A stretch of DNA of 64,000 bases from Tropicimonas isoalkanivorans (lineage in GTDB: Bacteria > Pseudomonadota > Alphaproteobacteria > Rhodobacterales > Rhodobacteraceae): positions 620,001 to 684,000 of the forward strand of contig NZ_FOLG01000001.1 of NCBI RefSeq assembly GCF_900112335.1, written 5' to 3'. The notes under the pieces are model-generated. The model saw only the letters and a list, made by a program, of their open reading frames with translations, was not told where the DNA came from and ran no database searches. Made by a program: the position numbers and the translations under genes. Shown here piece by piece: positions 36,063-45,514 of the stretch (its first letter is position 1; the number at the start of each line of letters is the position of its first letter).

Positions 36063-37187
36063 TCAGTCCTCCGCCTGCGCCTCGCTGCGGCTTTTGCCAG
36101 CCACGTCCATGGCCAGCGTTGCCGCCATGAAGCCGTCCAGATCGCCGTCGAGAACCCCCTGCGTGTCGGAGGTCTCGTGGTTCGTGCGTAAGTCCTTCAC
36201 CATCTGGTAGGGTTGCAGCACGTAAGAACGGATCTGGTTGCCCCAGCCTGCGGAGCCCTTGGCCTCGTGCGCCTCGGTGATTGCGGCGTTCCGCCGGTCC
36301 AGTTCCATCTGGTAGAGGCGAGATTTCAGGGCCTTCATGGCGATGTCGCGGTTTTGGTGCTGCGACTTCTCGGACGAGGTCACGACTATGCCGGTCGGCA
36401 TGTGTGTGATCCGGACGGCGGAGTCGGTCGTGTTGACGTGCTGGCCGCCCGCGCCGGAGGAGCGGTAGGTGTCGATCCGGATGTCCGACGGATTGACGTC
36501 GATCTCGATGTTGTCGTCGACCACCGGATAGACCCAGACGCTCGCGAAGGAGGTTTCCCGCGTGCCCTTTCCGAAAGGCGAAATGCGCACCAGCCGATGC
36601 ACACCGCTTTCGGACTTTAGCCAGCCGTATGCGTTCGCGCCCGAAATCTTGTAGGCGACGGACTTGATACCCGCCTCCGTACCCGGTTCCTCGGACTGAA
36701 GCTCCACCTTGTATCCGCGCTTTTCGGCCCATCGCACGTACATCCGCTGGAGCATCGCGGCCCAGTCACACGCCTCCGTGCCCCCTGCCCCGGCATTGAT
36801 CTCCAGGAAGGTGTCGTTGCCGTCGGCCTCGCCGTCGAGCAGCGCCTCCAGCTCCTTCTCCGCGGCCTTTTCGGCCAGCGCCCGCAGCGCCGCTTCGGCC
36901 TCGGAGACGACCTCGTCGTCCTCCTCCATCTCGCCCAGGTCGATCAGCTCGATGTTGTCGTTCAGCTCCTGTTCGAGGCTGCGATAGCTGGTGATGGAAT
37001 CCACCAGCATCTGGCGGTCGCGCATCAGTTTCTGCGCCGCGGCCGGATCGTCCCAGAGCGTCGGGTCCTCGACCCGGGCGTTGAACTCCTCCAGCCGGTG
37101 ATCGGCGGTCTCGAGGTCCATCCGCTGGCCCAGCAGGGTCAGCGACTTGCGAATTGCTTCGACGGTGTTCTGGATTTCGGCGCGCAT
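36063..37187 (-). CDS. prfB: Peptide chain release factor 2
   Basis: RF2 ends translation at UGA and UAA. The 374-residue protein carries the stop-codon-reading tripeptide SPF (residues 203-205) and the catalytic GGQ (residues 247-249 in GAGGQHVN). The frame is continuous from an ATG with an AGGAGG ribosome site; the +1 programmed frameshift that many bacteria use near codon 25 is absent, as is usual in this group. It is followed leftward by DUF883 and DUF2189 but the spacing (about 140 nt) suggests separate units. Confidence 0.97.
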   Translation of the reverse strand: MRAEIQNTVEAIRKSLTLLGQRMDLETADHRLEEFNARVEDPTLWDDPAAAQKLMRDRQMLVDSITSYRSLEQELNDNIELIDLGEMEEDDEVVSEAEAALRALAEKAAEKELEALLDGEADGNDTFLEINAGAGGTEACDWAAMLQRMYVRWAEKRGYKVELQSEEPGTEAGIKSVAYKISGANAYGWLKSESGVHRLVRISPFGKGTRETSFASVWVYPVVDDNIEIDVNPSDIRIDTYRSSGAGGQHVNTTDSAVRITHMPTGIVVTSSEKSQHQNRDIAMKALKSRLYQMELDRRNAAITEAHEAKGSAGWGNQIRSYVLQPYQMVKDLRTNHETSDTQGVLDGDLDGFMAATLAMDVAGKSRSEAQAED

Positions 37188-37259
37188 CGCATCCTCCTGT
37201 CAGATGAGCGTCATACCGTGCACCCCAAGCGGGAGCAAGCGACGCCGGGCCACCGCGTC

Positions 37260-38549
37260 TCAGGGAAATTCGGCGTGCGGCACGAGGGAGCGCACCATGG
37301 TCAGTCCGGCCCCGATCGCACCGATGGTGAAGACCACGCGCAGCCCCGCACTGACCGCGGTCTGCAGGCTCGCGGCGGGATCGACGGGCGATTGCGCCGT
37401 CAGCTCCAGCAGCCCGATGATCCAGCTCGTTGCCGCGCCGCCGGGGATCATGGGAATGCACCCGGCAATCGCCAGAACGCTGCGCGGCCGCCGGACCTCG
37501 AAGGGACCGAACCGCAGCAGTTCCACCGCCAGCGCAACCACGGCAGCGGCGGCAAAGGAGGCCGCCTCCAGGTTCCAGCCGGCCTGCAACGCCACCGTCC
37601 GCACGCTCAGCGCAAGCGCGCCCGCCAGGGACGCCCAGAACAACCGGCGCGCGCCGAAGTTGAACAGAACGCCGAACCCGGCGGCGGCGATGGCGCCGAA
37701 GACCGCATGATGGATCACACTGGGCTGTTGGGAGAGCAGGTTGCCTTGCCCGCCACTATTCAGGAGCTGCGCCGCGCCGAGACCCACGGTGATGAACATC
37801 AGCAGCATTGCCACAGTGACGAACCGGGCGCTCCCCATGGTGGGGTATCCCTCCATGATGTCGGTCTGCGCGTTCATGGCGGGAATGCCGGGCACGAGCA
37901 ACAGCACCGAGGCCGTCATCGCCATCGGAACCATCAGGCTGCCTACGGCAATCGCCAGCGTGCCGGAGAGGATCGAGGCGGTGAACGCCACAATGGCCGC
38001 GATGACGAAGACGTTCACTCCCCGATGCACCATGGAGACCCGAAGCCATTGACCCGCGGCGCTGGCCACGAAGATGGGGACCAGCGCCAGCCAGTCGACT
38101 CCCAGCAGCCGGCCGAACGCCGCGCAGGCGACCCCAGCCGAGACGGCCACCAGCCAGCGCGAGTGATGCGGCGTCTGCTCACGCAGGGCCTTCAGGGATG
38201 CGCGTACATCCCCCACGCCCGGCCCGCCCCGCTCCACCACCCGGCACAGCTCCCGCAGCTCGTGGTTCAAGCGCATGTTCACGCCAAGCGGGCCGACGTC
38301 GATCATTCGGGTAATGGTGTTCTCGCCGTGCGCCACGGTCAGCGCCAGCGAGGCATAGCCGATCCGGCTGTAGACCCGGTCCGCCCCGAGGCCTTCGGCG
38401 ATCTTCTTCATGCCGGCCGAGACGACGGAGGTCTTGGCGCCGGTCTCGCTCAGCATCCGCCCAACCTCCAACGCAGTCATGGCGATCTGCTCCAGGTGGC
38501 GGTGCCGCGTCACGACGAAATCGTCTGTCATCTGGTTCGAATGTCCCAT
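37260..38549 (-). CDS. ThrE-type threonine/serine exporter
   Basis: This 429-residue membrane protein has the ThrE_1 (DUF1212) and ThrE_2 (DUF3815) regions in one chain: a cytoplasmic N-terminal domain (LEVGRMLSETGAKTSVVSAG, with conserved MIDVGPLGVN later), then about ten membrane helices including VPGIPAMNAQTDIMEGYP. ThrE in Corynebacterium exports threonine and serine; substrate here is inferred. The start could be the ATG at 38549 or six codons later; neither has a strong ribosome site. Confidence 0.88.
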   Translation of the reverse strand: MGHSNQMTDDFVVTRHRHLEQIAMTALEVGRMLSETGAKTSVVSAGMKKIAEGLGADRVYSRIGYASLALTVAHGENTITRMIDVGPLGVNMRLNHELRELCRVVERGGPGVGDVRASLKALREQTPHHSRWLVAVSAGVACAAFGRLLGVDWLALVPIFVASAAGQWLRVSMVHRGVNVFVIAAIVAFTASILSGTLAIAVGSLMVPMAMTASVLLLVPGIPAMNAQTDIMEGYPTMGSARFVTVAMLLMFITVGLGAAQLLNSGGQGNLLSQQPSVIHHAVFGAIAAAGFGVLFNFGARRLFWASLAGALALSVRTVALQAGWNLEAASFAAAAVVALAVELLRFGPFEVRRPRSVLAIAGCIPMIPGGAATSWIIGLLELTAQSPVDPAASLQTAVSAGLRVVFTIGAIGAGLTMVRSLVPHAEFP

Positions 38550-38675
38550 CTATCGGCCGCGCCATGCCCTCCTGGCACCCCCAGCAAAAGGCGATGCGGC
38601 GCGGAGGCAGGGGCCGCCATGATATGCGCCCGGCGATACTGCAAGAGGACGCCGGGTCGCGGGAGGCGCGCCCCG

Positions 38676-41198
38676 TCAGTACAGGCCGCCGGAACTCATG
38701 GATCCGAAACTCGCCTTCGGTGCGATCTCCACCTTCTTGCCCGTCGACGTGGTGACGGTGGTGGAATCGGTGGCGTCGTCGTTCTCGCCGCGCGAGAACA
38801 TCGGCACGTTCGCCCCCATGGCGAAGCCGCCGTCGACATAAGCCAGCGTGCCGAAGAACGGGTCCTCGCCGACGCGGAAATACTCCGCCACGACGTTCTC
38901 TCCTCTGGCACCGTCGGGCAGGCGCGATCCGGTGTAGCGATCGATGTTCACGAAATAGCCGCCTTCAGGCACGGCGAACGGGCCGCCGCCGTATTTCGCG
39001 ATGGCTTCCTTCATGAACCGCGTGAAGACCGGCCCGCACATGCCCCCGCCGGAGGCACCGCTGCCCAGCGGGCGGGGCTGGTCGTAGCCCATGTAGCACC
39101 CTGCCGCGATGTTGGAGGTGAAGCCCACGAACCAGACGTCCTTGGCATCGTTGGTGGTGCCCGTCTTGCCGGCCACCGGCACGCCGAGGTTGGCCGCCCC
39201 GACCGTGCTGGCGGCGGTGCCGCGTTCCACCACGCCCTTCATCATCGAGGTGAGCTGATAGGCGGTGATGGCGTCGATCGCCTGCTTGCGGTTGGAGACG
39301 ATCCGCGGCGCCAGCCCCGGCTGGAGGGAAGCGACCTCGCAATCCGGGCAAAGGCGCTGGTCGTGGCGATAGATCGTGGCGCCCCAGCGGTCCTGCACCC
39401 GGTCGACCAGCGTCGGTTCCACCCGTTCTCCGCCGTTGGCAAACATCGAATAGGCCGACACCATCTTGTAGAGCGTCGTTTCCTGGCTGCCGAGCGCGTT
39501 GGCGAGGTACCGGCCGAGGTGGTCGTAGACGCCGAAATCCTCGGCATAGCGAGCGACCGTGTCCATGCCGACCTCCTGCGCGAGGCGCACGGTCATCAGG
39601 TTCCGGCTCCGCTCGATGCCCGTCCGGAGCGGCGTCGGCCCGTAGAACCGGTTGGAGGCGTTCTTGGGCCGCCAGATGCCGGCGGCGGTGTCGATCTCGA
39701 TGGGCGCGTCGATCACGATGGTCGCGGGCGTATAGCCGGAATCGAGCGCCGCCGCATAGACGAAGGGCTTGAAGGCGGAACCGGGCTGACGGGTGGCCTG
39801 TGTGGCGCGGTTGAAGACCGAGGACTGGTAGGAGAAGCCCCCCTGCATGGCCAGCACCCGGCCGGTGTGCACGTCCATCGCGACGAACGCCCCCTGGATG
39901 CGCGGAACCTGCCTGAGCGACCAGCGCAGGAATTCCCCGTCCTTGGTCATCCGGCGTACATGGACCACGTCGCCCACTTCGAAGTTGTCGAAGAAGTTGC
40001 CCTTGATCCAGCCGATATCGTCTCGGGGAACCTGAACCGGGTCCGACACCGTCTCCACACCGAGGGTCATGGCCTGATCGGCGATGTCGAGCACGACCGC
40101 GGGGAACCATTGCCCGTCGAGGTCGATGTCGCGGGCGATGCGGCTATCGCCCAGGGCGGCGCGCCAGGCGTCCTCCCCGTCAAGCTGTTCGGGCGGGATC
40201 TTGAAACGGGACTTGCGCCAGACGCCGAGCGAGCGGTCGTAGTCCTCCAGTGCCTTCCGCAACGACTTGGCCGCGGCGAACTGCAGGTCGGGATCGACGG
40301 TGGCGCGAATGGCCAGACCACCGCCGAAGAACTCATCCTTGCCGAAATCGCCCGAAAGCTGACGGCGGATCTCGTCGGTGAAGTAGTCCCGCGGCGGCAG
40401 ATTGCGCCGGAACGAGGGGAAATCGCCGTTCTGGACCGTGCGCAGGGGTTTCTCGCGCTCGGCCTCGAAGGTCGCGGTGTCGAGGTAGCCGTTCTCGTGC
40501 ATCTCCCGCAGGACGAAGTTCCGCCGCTGCAGGGCCGCGTCCTTCTGGTAAACCGGGTGGTAGTTCGACGGCGCCTTGGGCAGCGCAGCAAGATAGGCAG
40601 CCTCGTGCGGCTCCAGCTCGTCCAGCGTCTTGTTGAAATAGCTCTGCGCGGCGGCGGCGACGCCGTAGGAGTTGGAGCCGAGGAAAATCTCGTTGAGGTA
40701 GAGCTCGAGAATCTTGTCCTTCGACAGGGCCTGTTCAACGCGCGCGGCCAGCAGGATCTCCTTCATCTTGCGCTCGATCGAGCGGTCCGAGGAAAGAAGG
40801 AAGTTCTTCATCACCTGCTGGGTGATGGTGGACGCGCCCCGCAAGCGCCCGCCTTGCGCGGCGTCAAAGGCGGCCTTCGCGATGCCGGCAAGGTCATAGC
40901 CGTGGTGCTCGTAGAAATTCTTGTCCTCGGCGGAAAAGAAAGCTTCCTTCACCAGCGGCGGGATGTCCTCTGCCGGCACGAAGATCCGTCGCTCCGCCGC
41001 GAACTCGTCGATGATCTGGCCCTCGCCGGAATAGACCCGGCTGATGGTCTTGGGCGCATAAAGCGCCAGTTCCTCGTGGTTGGGCAGATCGCGGCTGTAC
41101 ATCCAGAGCACACCGCCGGCGATCAGCGCCACGAAGAGCAGGCCGGTGACGAGCAGGGTGAAAAGGCCGCCGAGTAGGCTGAAGAGCGCGCGAAGCAT
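38676..41198 (-). CDS. mrcA: Bifunctional penicillin-binding protein 1A
   Basis: This class A PBP both polymerises and crosslinks peptidoglycan. It has 840 residues from the ATG at 41198, with a transmembrane anchor (LLVTGLLFVALIAGGVLWMY). The glycosyltransferase (GT51) domain has the catalytic Glu in EDKNFYEHHG and RGASTITQQ. The transpeptidase has SxxK in QPGSAFKPF, and KTGT in VAGKTGTTNDA. An OB-like insert lies between. An in-frame extension to 41261 has no support. It follows the amidase gene at 41.5-42.7 kb on the same strand, another wall enzyme. Confidence 0.95.
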   Translation of the reverse strand: MLRALFSLLGGLFTLLVTGLLFVALIAGGVLWMYSRDLPNHEELALYAPKTISRVYSGEGQIIDEFAAERRIFVPAEDIPPLVKEAFFSAEDKNFYEHHGYDLAGIAKAAFDAAQGGRLRGASTITQQVMKNFLLSSDRSIERKMKEILLAARVEQALSKDKILELYLNEIFLGSNSYGVAAAAQSYFNKTLDELEPHEAAYLAALPKAPSNYHPVYQKDAALQRRNFVLREMHENGYLDTATFEAEREKPLRTVQNGDFPSFRRNLPPRDYFTDEIRRQLSGDFGKDEFFGGGLAIRATVDPDLQFAAAKSLRKALEDYDRSLGVWRKSRFKIPPEQLDGEDAWRAALGDSRIARDIDLDGQWFPAVVLDIADQAMTLGVETVSDPVQVPRDDIGWIKGNFFDNFEVGDVVHVRRMTKDGEFLRWSLRQVPRIQGAFVAMDVHTGRVLAMQGGFSYQSSVFNRATQATRQPGSAFKPFVYAAALDSGYTPATIVIDAPIEIDTAAGIWRPKNASNRFYGPTPLRTGIERSRNLMTVRLAQEVGMDTVARYAEDFGVYDHLGRYLANALGSQETTLYKMVSAYSMFANGGERVEPTLVDRVQDRWGATIYRHDQRLCPDCEVASLQPGLAPRIVSNRKQAIDAITAYQLTSMMKGVVERGTAASTVGAANLGVPVAGKTGTTNDAKDVWFVGFTSNIAAGCYMGYDQPRPLGSGASGGGMCGPVFTRFMKEAIAKYGGGPFAVPEGGYFVNIDRYTGSRLPDGARGENVVAEYFRVGEDPFFGTLAYVDGGFAMGANVPMFSRGENDDATDSTTVTTSTGKKVEIAPKASFGSMSSGGLY

Positions 41199-41502
41199 GA
41201 AATCGTCCTGTGCGTGACTGAGGCGGGTTATACGCAAGCCCGGGAGGGCGGTCAAAAGCATCCGCGCGGGCGGCGGCCACCACGGCAGCGGACGTGATCA
41301 CGTCTGCGTGGCCGAACCCCGGCCGGGATCGCGGCGGGACACCCCGGGGGTCTCCCGCCCATCGTCAGCGCCGCGAAGCGACGCCTCCTCCCGTTGGGCC
41401 AGGCCGCGCTGCGCGCGGCCCGCGATTTTTCCGCCGGTAGTTCGTGCTCCCGGGCGGGAGGCGCGTCGCCGAACGGCGATTGCTGTGCTCCCGCGGCCTG
41501 CA
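41199..41502. other. Intergenic region with palindromes, amidase to PBP1A
   Basis: No gene is supported. It holds a 14-bp palindrome (41291-41304), a larger 27-nt GC-rich inverted repeat (GGCGGGA ... TCCCGCC, 41333-41359) and a GGCCGCGC / GCGCGGCC hairpin near 41402-41420 followed by TTTTT on the plus strand. The minus-strand promoter of mrcA is probably here. Confidence 0.5.
41291..41304. promoter_or_regulatory. 14-bp perfect palindrome upstream of mrcA
   Basis: GACGTGATCACGTC is a perfect palindrome 93 nt before the mrcA start. Its size fits a homodimeric regulator. I do not know a matching regulator. Confidence 0.4.
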
Positions 41503-42720
41503 TCAGTGCCTGGCCAGCGCGGCACGGGCGCGGTCTTCGTCCGCCCAGTCTGCGAGCGAACTCGCGATGGCGTCGGCCGCCGCCACCCGCCACACCGGGT
41601 CCATCAGCTTCTCCAGTTCGCCCGGGCTCGACATGAACCCGAGTTCGATCAGGACCGACGGCATGTCCGGTGCCTTCAGGACCGAGAAGTTGGCCGATTC
41701 CAGCGGCCGCTTGTGCAGCTTCACCCCGGCCTTGCGGAACCCCGCCAGCAACGACCGCCCAAGGGCGTCATTGCGCGGCGAGGTCTCGGTGCGGGCAAGC
41801 GACATCAGCACGTGGGCCACCTCATCGTCCTGCCCCGTCAGGTCGATTCCCGCCAACAGGTCGTCCCGGTCGTGGCGCTCCGCCAGCTTTTCCGACGCGC
41901 GGGAAGAAGCAGCCTGCGACAACGTATAGATCTGCGCACCGCGGGCGATGCCCTCCGCCACGGCGTCGGCGTGGAGCGACAGGAAGACATCGCCCTCCGC
42001 CTTGCGCGCGAGGTCGAGCCGCGCTTCCAGCGAGACGAATTCGTCGGCCTCCCGGGTCAGCGCCACATCGAACATCCCGGACCGCAGGAGCGCCTCCCGC
42101 AGGTCCCGGGCGAAGGTCAGAACCAGATCGGCCTCGTGCACGCCGTCGCGCACCGCCCCCGGATCGACGCCGCCATGCCCGGGGTCGATCACCACCGTCA
42201 TCCGCCCGTCGTCCGCTCGCGGCGGAGGCGCAGGGCTGGCCATTCCTTCCCTCGGCACCGCCGTGCTGACCGGCGCACCGGAGCGGGCGGCGAACGTCGT
42301 CGGATCGGTTTCCCGCAGCTTCACCTCGATCCGCGCGCTCCCATCGTCGGCATCCGTCTCCATGCCGGCCAGGTCGACGGCATACGGACCCGCGAGGTCC
42401 AGCACCAGCCGGGACCAGCCGGCCTGAATCGCACCGGAGCGCACGCCCGACACCGCGGGGCTGAACCCGAGACCGCCCGGACGCAGGGGCGCGAAATCCA
42501 CCTCGCGGAAGTCCATGACCAGCCGGGGCGGATCGGCGAGCGTGGCCACGCGGTAGGGCACCGGCTGGCTGAGGGTCAGCACGACGTCGAAGCCGCCCTG
42601 GCGGTCGACGATCTCGGAGCGTTCCGGATCGAGCCGCGCCAATGCAAATAGGTCCTCTGCACTGCCTGGTGCAGACGGAACGAGCATCGCCACGAAGAGC
42701 AATGCGAGAAACCTGATCAT
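41503..42720 (-). CDS. amiC: N-acetylmuramoyl-L-alanine amidase (AmiC type)
   Basis: This periplasmic zinc amidase removes stem peptides from septal peptidoglycan so daughter cells can separate. The 405-residue protein has a signal peptide (residues about 1-21), an AMIN targeting domain (about 25-130), a linker, and an Amidase_3 domain with zinc ligands in DPGHGG, HEADL and SLHAD and the catalytic Glu in IELGFM. EnvC/LytM-type proteins activate AmiC enzymes; the M23 protein at 31.3 kb is one candidate, by inference. It precedes mrcA in the same direction. Confidence 0.93.
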   Translation of the reverse strand: MIRFLALLFVAMLVPSAPGSAEDLFALARLDPERSEIVDRQGGFDVVLTLSQPVPYRVATLADPPRLVMDFREVDFAPLRPGGLGFSPAVSGVRSGAIQAGWSRLVLDLAGPYAVDLAGMETDADDGSARIEVKLRETDPTTFAARSGAPVSTAVPREGMASPAPPPRADDGRMTVVIDPGHGGVDPGAVRDGVHEADLVLTFARDLREALLRSGMFDVALTREADEFVSLEARLDLARKAEGDVFLSLHADAVAEGIARGAQIYTLSQAASSRASEKLAERHDRDDLLAGIDLTGQDDEVAHVLMSLARTETSPRNDALGRSLLAGFRKAGVKLHKRPLESANFSVLKAPDMPSVLIELGFMSSPGELEKLMDPVWRVAAADAIASSLADWADEDRARAALARH

Positions 42721-42812
42721 GAGACTGCCCGGAGTATTTTTCCGTTATCGTTACCGCCAGCATACCCGCTGCGGCCCGATGGAGCAATTGGTACGAGTGC
42801 CCGGGTCGGGCC

Positions 42813-43952
42813 CTACCGCCGCGCCATGAAGGCCGCGAGCCGCTCCAGCCCTTCGGCAATATCCGCCGTCGCCCGCGCGTAGGAAAAGCGGAGCGTGCCC
42901 TGCCCCCGCCGCGGATCGAAGTCCAGCCCCGGCGTGACCGCGACCCCGGCCTGATCGAGAATCTCCCGGCTGAAGGCGAGGCTGTCCGCTGTCAGCCCGG
43001 AGACATCTGCATAGACATAAAAAGCTCCGTCCGGCGGTGCGATCCGGTCGAAACCGGCGCGCGGAAGGCCCTCCAGCATCTGGCGCCGGTTCTCCGCATA
43101 GACGGCAAGGTTGGCCTGCAACTCGTCCTCGCAGTCGAGCGCGGCCAGTGCGGCGACCTGGCTGGCGTTGGGCGGGCAGATGAACAGGTTCTGCGCCAGG
43201 CGTTCGTAGCGGCGCACCTCCGCCTCCGGCACGACCATCCATCCCACGCGCCAACCGGTCATGGAGAAGTACTTCGAGAACGAGTTGATGACGCAGACGT
43301 TATCGCTGAGTTCCAGGGCACTCACCGGCCGGCCGTCGTACTGTATGCCGTGGTAGATCTCGTCGGAGACGAAGGCCGCGCCGATCTCCGCCGCCCTCTC
43401 GATCAGCGCCGCGAGGGCGTCCCGGCTCAGCATCGTGCCCGACGGGTTCGCCGGGGAGGCGACGATCAGCCCGGCGAGGTCGTTCGGCACATCCTCCGGG
43501 ACGGGTTGCAACCGATTCTCGAGAGCGGTCTGCAGGCCCACGGGTTGCAGGCTCAGCGCCTTCAGGATCTGGCGGTAGGACGGGTAGCCCGGCTCGCCCA
43601 GCCCGACCCGATCGCCCGCCTCGAAGAGCGCGGTGAAGGCCAGAATGAAGGCGCCGGACGATCCGGGGGTCACGATCACCCGCTCCGGGTTGAGATCGAG
43701 CCCGTACCAGTCGCGGTAGAGCCGCGCGATGCGCTGGCGAAGCGCCGGCAGCCCGAGCGCAACGGTGTAGCCAAGCGCGTCCGTCTCCATCGCCCGGGCA
43801 AGCGCAGCGCGGGCGGCGGCTGGCGCGGGCGTGCCGGGCTGGCCGACCTCCATGTGGATCACCCGGCGGCCGGCAGCCTCCGCCTGGCGGGCGGCTTCCA
43901 TCACGTCCATCACGATAAAGGGATCGACCTCGCCGCGCCTTGATGCCCGCAT
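42813..43952 (-). CDS. PLP-dependent class I/II aminotransferase
   Basis: This 379-residue fold-type I enzyme resembles aspartate/aromatic aminotransferases. PLP binding shows in NSFSKYFSMTGWRVGW (Schiff-base Lys), VSDEIYHGIQYD, and ASPANPSGTMLS. I chose the ATG at 43952, which has AAAGGAG and the family-like start MRASRRGEVDPFIVMDVM; the open frame reaches 44309 but the extra 119 residues look nothing like the family. Amino donor and acceptor are not clear. It sits upstream of amiC on the same strand, 92 nt away. Confidence 0.9.
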   Translation of the reverse strand: MRASRRGEVDPFIVMDVMEAARQAEAAGRRVIHMEVGQPGTPAPAAARAALARAMETDALGYTVALGLPALRQRIARLYRDWYGLDLNPERVIVTPGSSGAFILAFTALFEAGDRVGLGEPGYPSYRQILKALSLQPVGLQTALENRLQPVPEDVPNDLAGLIVASPANPSGTMLSRDALAALIERAAEIGAAFVSDEIYHGIQYDGRPVSALELSDNVCVINSFSKYFSMTGWRVGWMVVPEAEVRRYERLAQNLFICPPNASQVAALAALDCEDELQANLAVYAENRRQMLEGLPRAGFDRIAPPDGAFYVYADVSGLTADSLAFSREILDQAGVAVTPGLDFDPRRGQGTLRFSYARATADIAEGLERLAAFMARR

Positions 43953-44235
43953 CGCTTTCTCCTTTACTGCCCGCAACTGCCCCGCGGGGCATAACGCAGC
44001 CGGGGCAGGAGCTTCAATGGCACAGGGAACTCGGACACACGACCACCGAGCGATGCGGCCCAACCATGACGGTGCGCACCCGGCCCGTCGGTTTGCGCGG
44101 GATGCCGCGCCCGCCCAACGCTCCTTTGCCTCAGCCCTGTTGCAGGACACGAAGGTTCGTGCCAAACGCGCTTCAAAGGCCAGTTGCCCGCGGCTTCGCC
44201 ACCGCCAAGACCCACGACAGAAGGAATTCGCGCTG

Positions 44236-44988
44236 ATGAAGACCCTGCCCCTTGCTGCCGCCCTGGCATTCGGTGTCGCCCTGCCGGCCGCCGCCCTGGA
44301 CATGACCAACTTGACCGACAGCGAGCGCGAAGCGTTCCGCGCCGAGGTGCGGACCTACCTGCTGGAGAACCCGGAAGTGCTGATGGAGGCGATCTCCGTT
44401 CTGGAGCAGCGCAACCAGGAGGCGCAGGCCGACAACGACGTGGCGCTCGTGCAGGCAAACGCGGCAGATCTGTTCGACGTCGAAACGGACTGGGTCGGCG
44501 GCAACCCCGAGGGCGACGTGACCATCGTCGAGTTCGTGGACTACCGGTGCGGCTACTGCCGCAAGGCCTATCCCGAGGTGAACCAGCTCATCGAGGACGA
44601 CGGGGAAATCCGGCTGATCCTGAAGGAGTTCCCCATTCTGGGCGAACAGTCGGTCCTGTCCACCCGCGTGGCCCTGGCGACGCGGAATGCCTTCGGCGAC
44701 GACGCCTATGGCCGGATGCACGACGCGCTCATCACCCTGCGGGGCGAGGTGAACGACGAAAGTATTCGTAGCCTCGCGGCGGATCTCGACCTCGACGGCG
44801 ACAAGATCCTGGCGGGGATGAGCGCTCCCGAAGTCGACGCCGTCATCGCCGAGAACCACGCGCTCGCCCAGCGGCTGCAGATTTCCGGCACCCCGACGTT
44901 CGTCGTGGGCGACCAGCTCCTGCGCGGCTACCTGCCCTATGACGGCATGAAGCACGTTGTCGAACAGGTGCGCGAAGCCGACGGCTGA
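44236..44988 (+). CDS. Periplasmic DsbA-family thiol:disulfide protein
   Basis: This 250-residue exported protein has a signal peptide (residues 1-20), an N-terminal helical segment typical of ScsC-like proteins, and a DsbA-type thioredoxin domain with active site C-G-Y-C (Cys105-Cys108) and the cis-Pro loop SGTPTFVVGD. It forms or shuffles disulfides in exported proteins. A GAAGGAATT ribosome site precedes the ATG. The upstream open frame reaching to 43831 is antisense to the aminotransferase and not used. Confidence 0.9.
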   Translation: MKTLPLAAALAFGVALPAAALDMTNLTDSEREAFRAEVRTYLLENPEVLMEAISVLEQRNQEAQADNDVALVQANAADLFDVETDWVGGNPEGDVTIVEFVDYRCGYCRKAYPEVNQLIEDDGEIRLILKEFPILGEQSVLSTRVALATRNAFGDDAYGRMHDALITLRGEVNDESIRSLAADLDLDGDKILAGMSAPEVDAVIAENHALAQRLQISGTPTFVVGDQLLRGYLPYDGMKHVVEQVREADG

Positions 44989-45084
44989 CGCCGGCTGCCC
45001 CGACAAAGATATTTAATATTGGCCGGATCGCCCCGCCGCGTTTAAGACGGTTCCAAACACCGTCTGAGAACGGAAAAGGGACAG

Positions 45085-45510
45085 ATGAGCGATACCGCGG
45101 CCGCTTCCGTCGGCGATGCCCCCATGCATCTGCCGAGCTATATCACGCCGCCCGGAGAGACGGACGTTCTCTTCGTGGCGGTGACCATTTTCCTCGTGCT
45201 CGCGGTCTTCGCGCTCGGGGTATTCTACTTCAAGCTCCACGCCCTGCCGGAGAAAATGGCGCACGGCAGCCATCGCGGGCAGTACCAGATCGTCGCAATC
45301 CTCGCACTCGTGGCGCTGTTCACCCATAACAACGCCTTCTGGATCGCGGCCCTGCTCCTCGCCGCGATCACGCCGCCGGACTTCCTGAGCCCGCTCAAGT
45401 CTATCGCGGTGTCGCTGCGCAAGATGTCGCGCGCGAACGACCCCGCCCCCGTGGCGCCCGCTCCACCACCCGCCCCACCGGCGGACCCGGACGTCAGAGC
45501 GGAGGTGTAG
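45085..45510 (+). CDS. Two-helix membrane protein (YibI/DUF3302-like)
   Basis: This 141-residue inner-membrane protein has two hydrophobic helices (LFVAVTIFLVLAVFALGVFY and VAILALVALFTHNNAFWIAA) separated by LHALPEKMAHG, with a Pro/Ala-rich cytoplasmic tail. It resembles the DUF3302 family (E. coli YibI/YiaW), and the next gene, 4 nt away, is the matching HlyD-type partner (YibH/YiaV). The pair probably acts together at the envelope; no substrate is known. The family call is by eye and moderate. Confidence 0.6.
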   Translation: MSDTAAASVGDAPMHLPSYITPPGETDVLFVAVTIFLVLAVFALGVFYFKLHALPEKMAHGSHRGQYQIVAILALVALFTHNNAFWIAALLLAAITPPDFLSPLKSIAVSLRKMSRANDPAPVAPAPPPAPPADPDVRAEV

Positions 45511-45514
45511 GGTC

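Noticed and set aside
37090-37187. A programmed +1 frameshift site in prfB
   Set aside because: The frame is continuous from the start codon; no in-frame TGA or CTTTGA slip site is present.
37098-41177. A 1359-codon open frame on the plus strand, antisense to prfB, the ThrE-type exporter and PBP1A
   Set aside because: It spans several well-recognised minus-strand genes, has His/Arg/Gly-rich low-information sequence, and is explained by GC-rich codon bias on the opposite strand.
43831-44235. N-terminal extension of the DsbA-like protein
   Set aside because: The extension overlaps the aminotransferase antisense and precedes a clear signal peptide with its own ribosome site at 44236.
43953-44309. 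119-residue N-terminal extension of the aminotransferase
   Set aside because: Arg/Ala-rich and unlike the family; the ATG at 43952 has AAAGGAG and a normal N-terminus.
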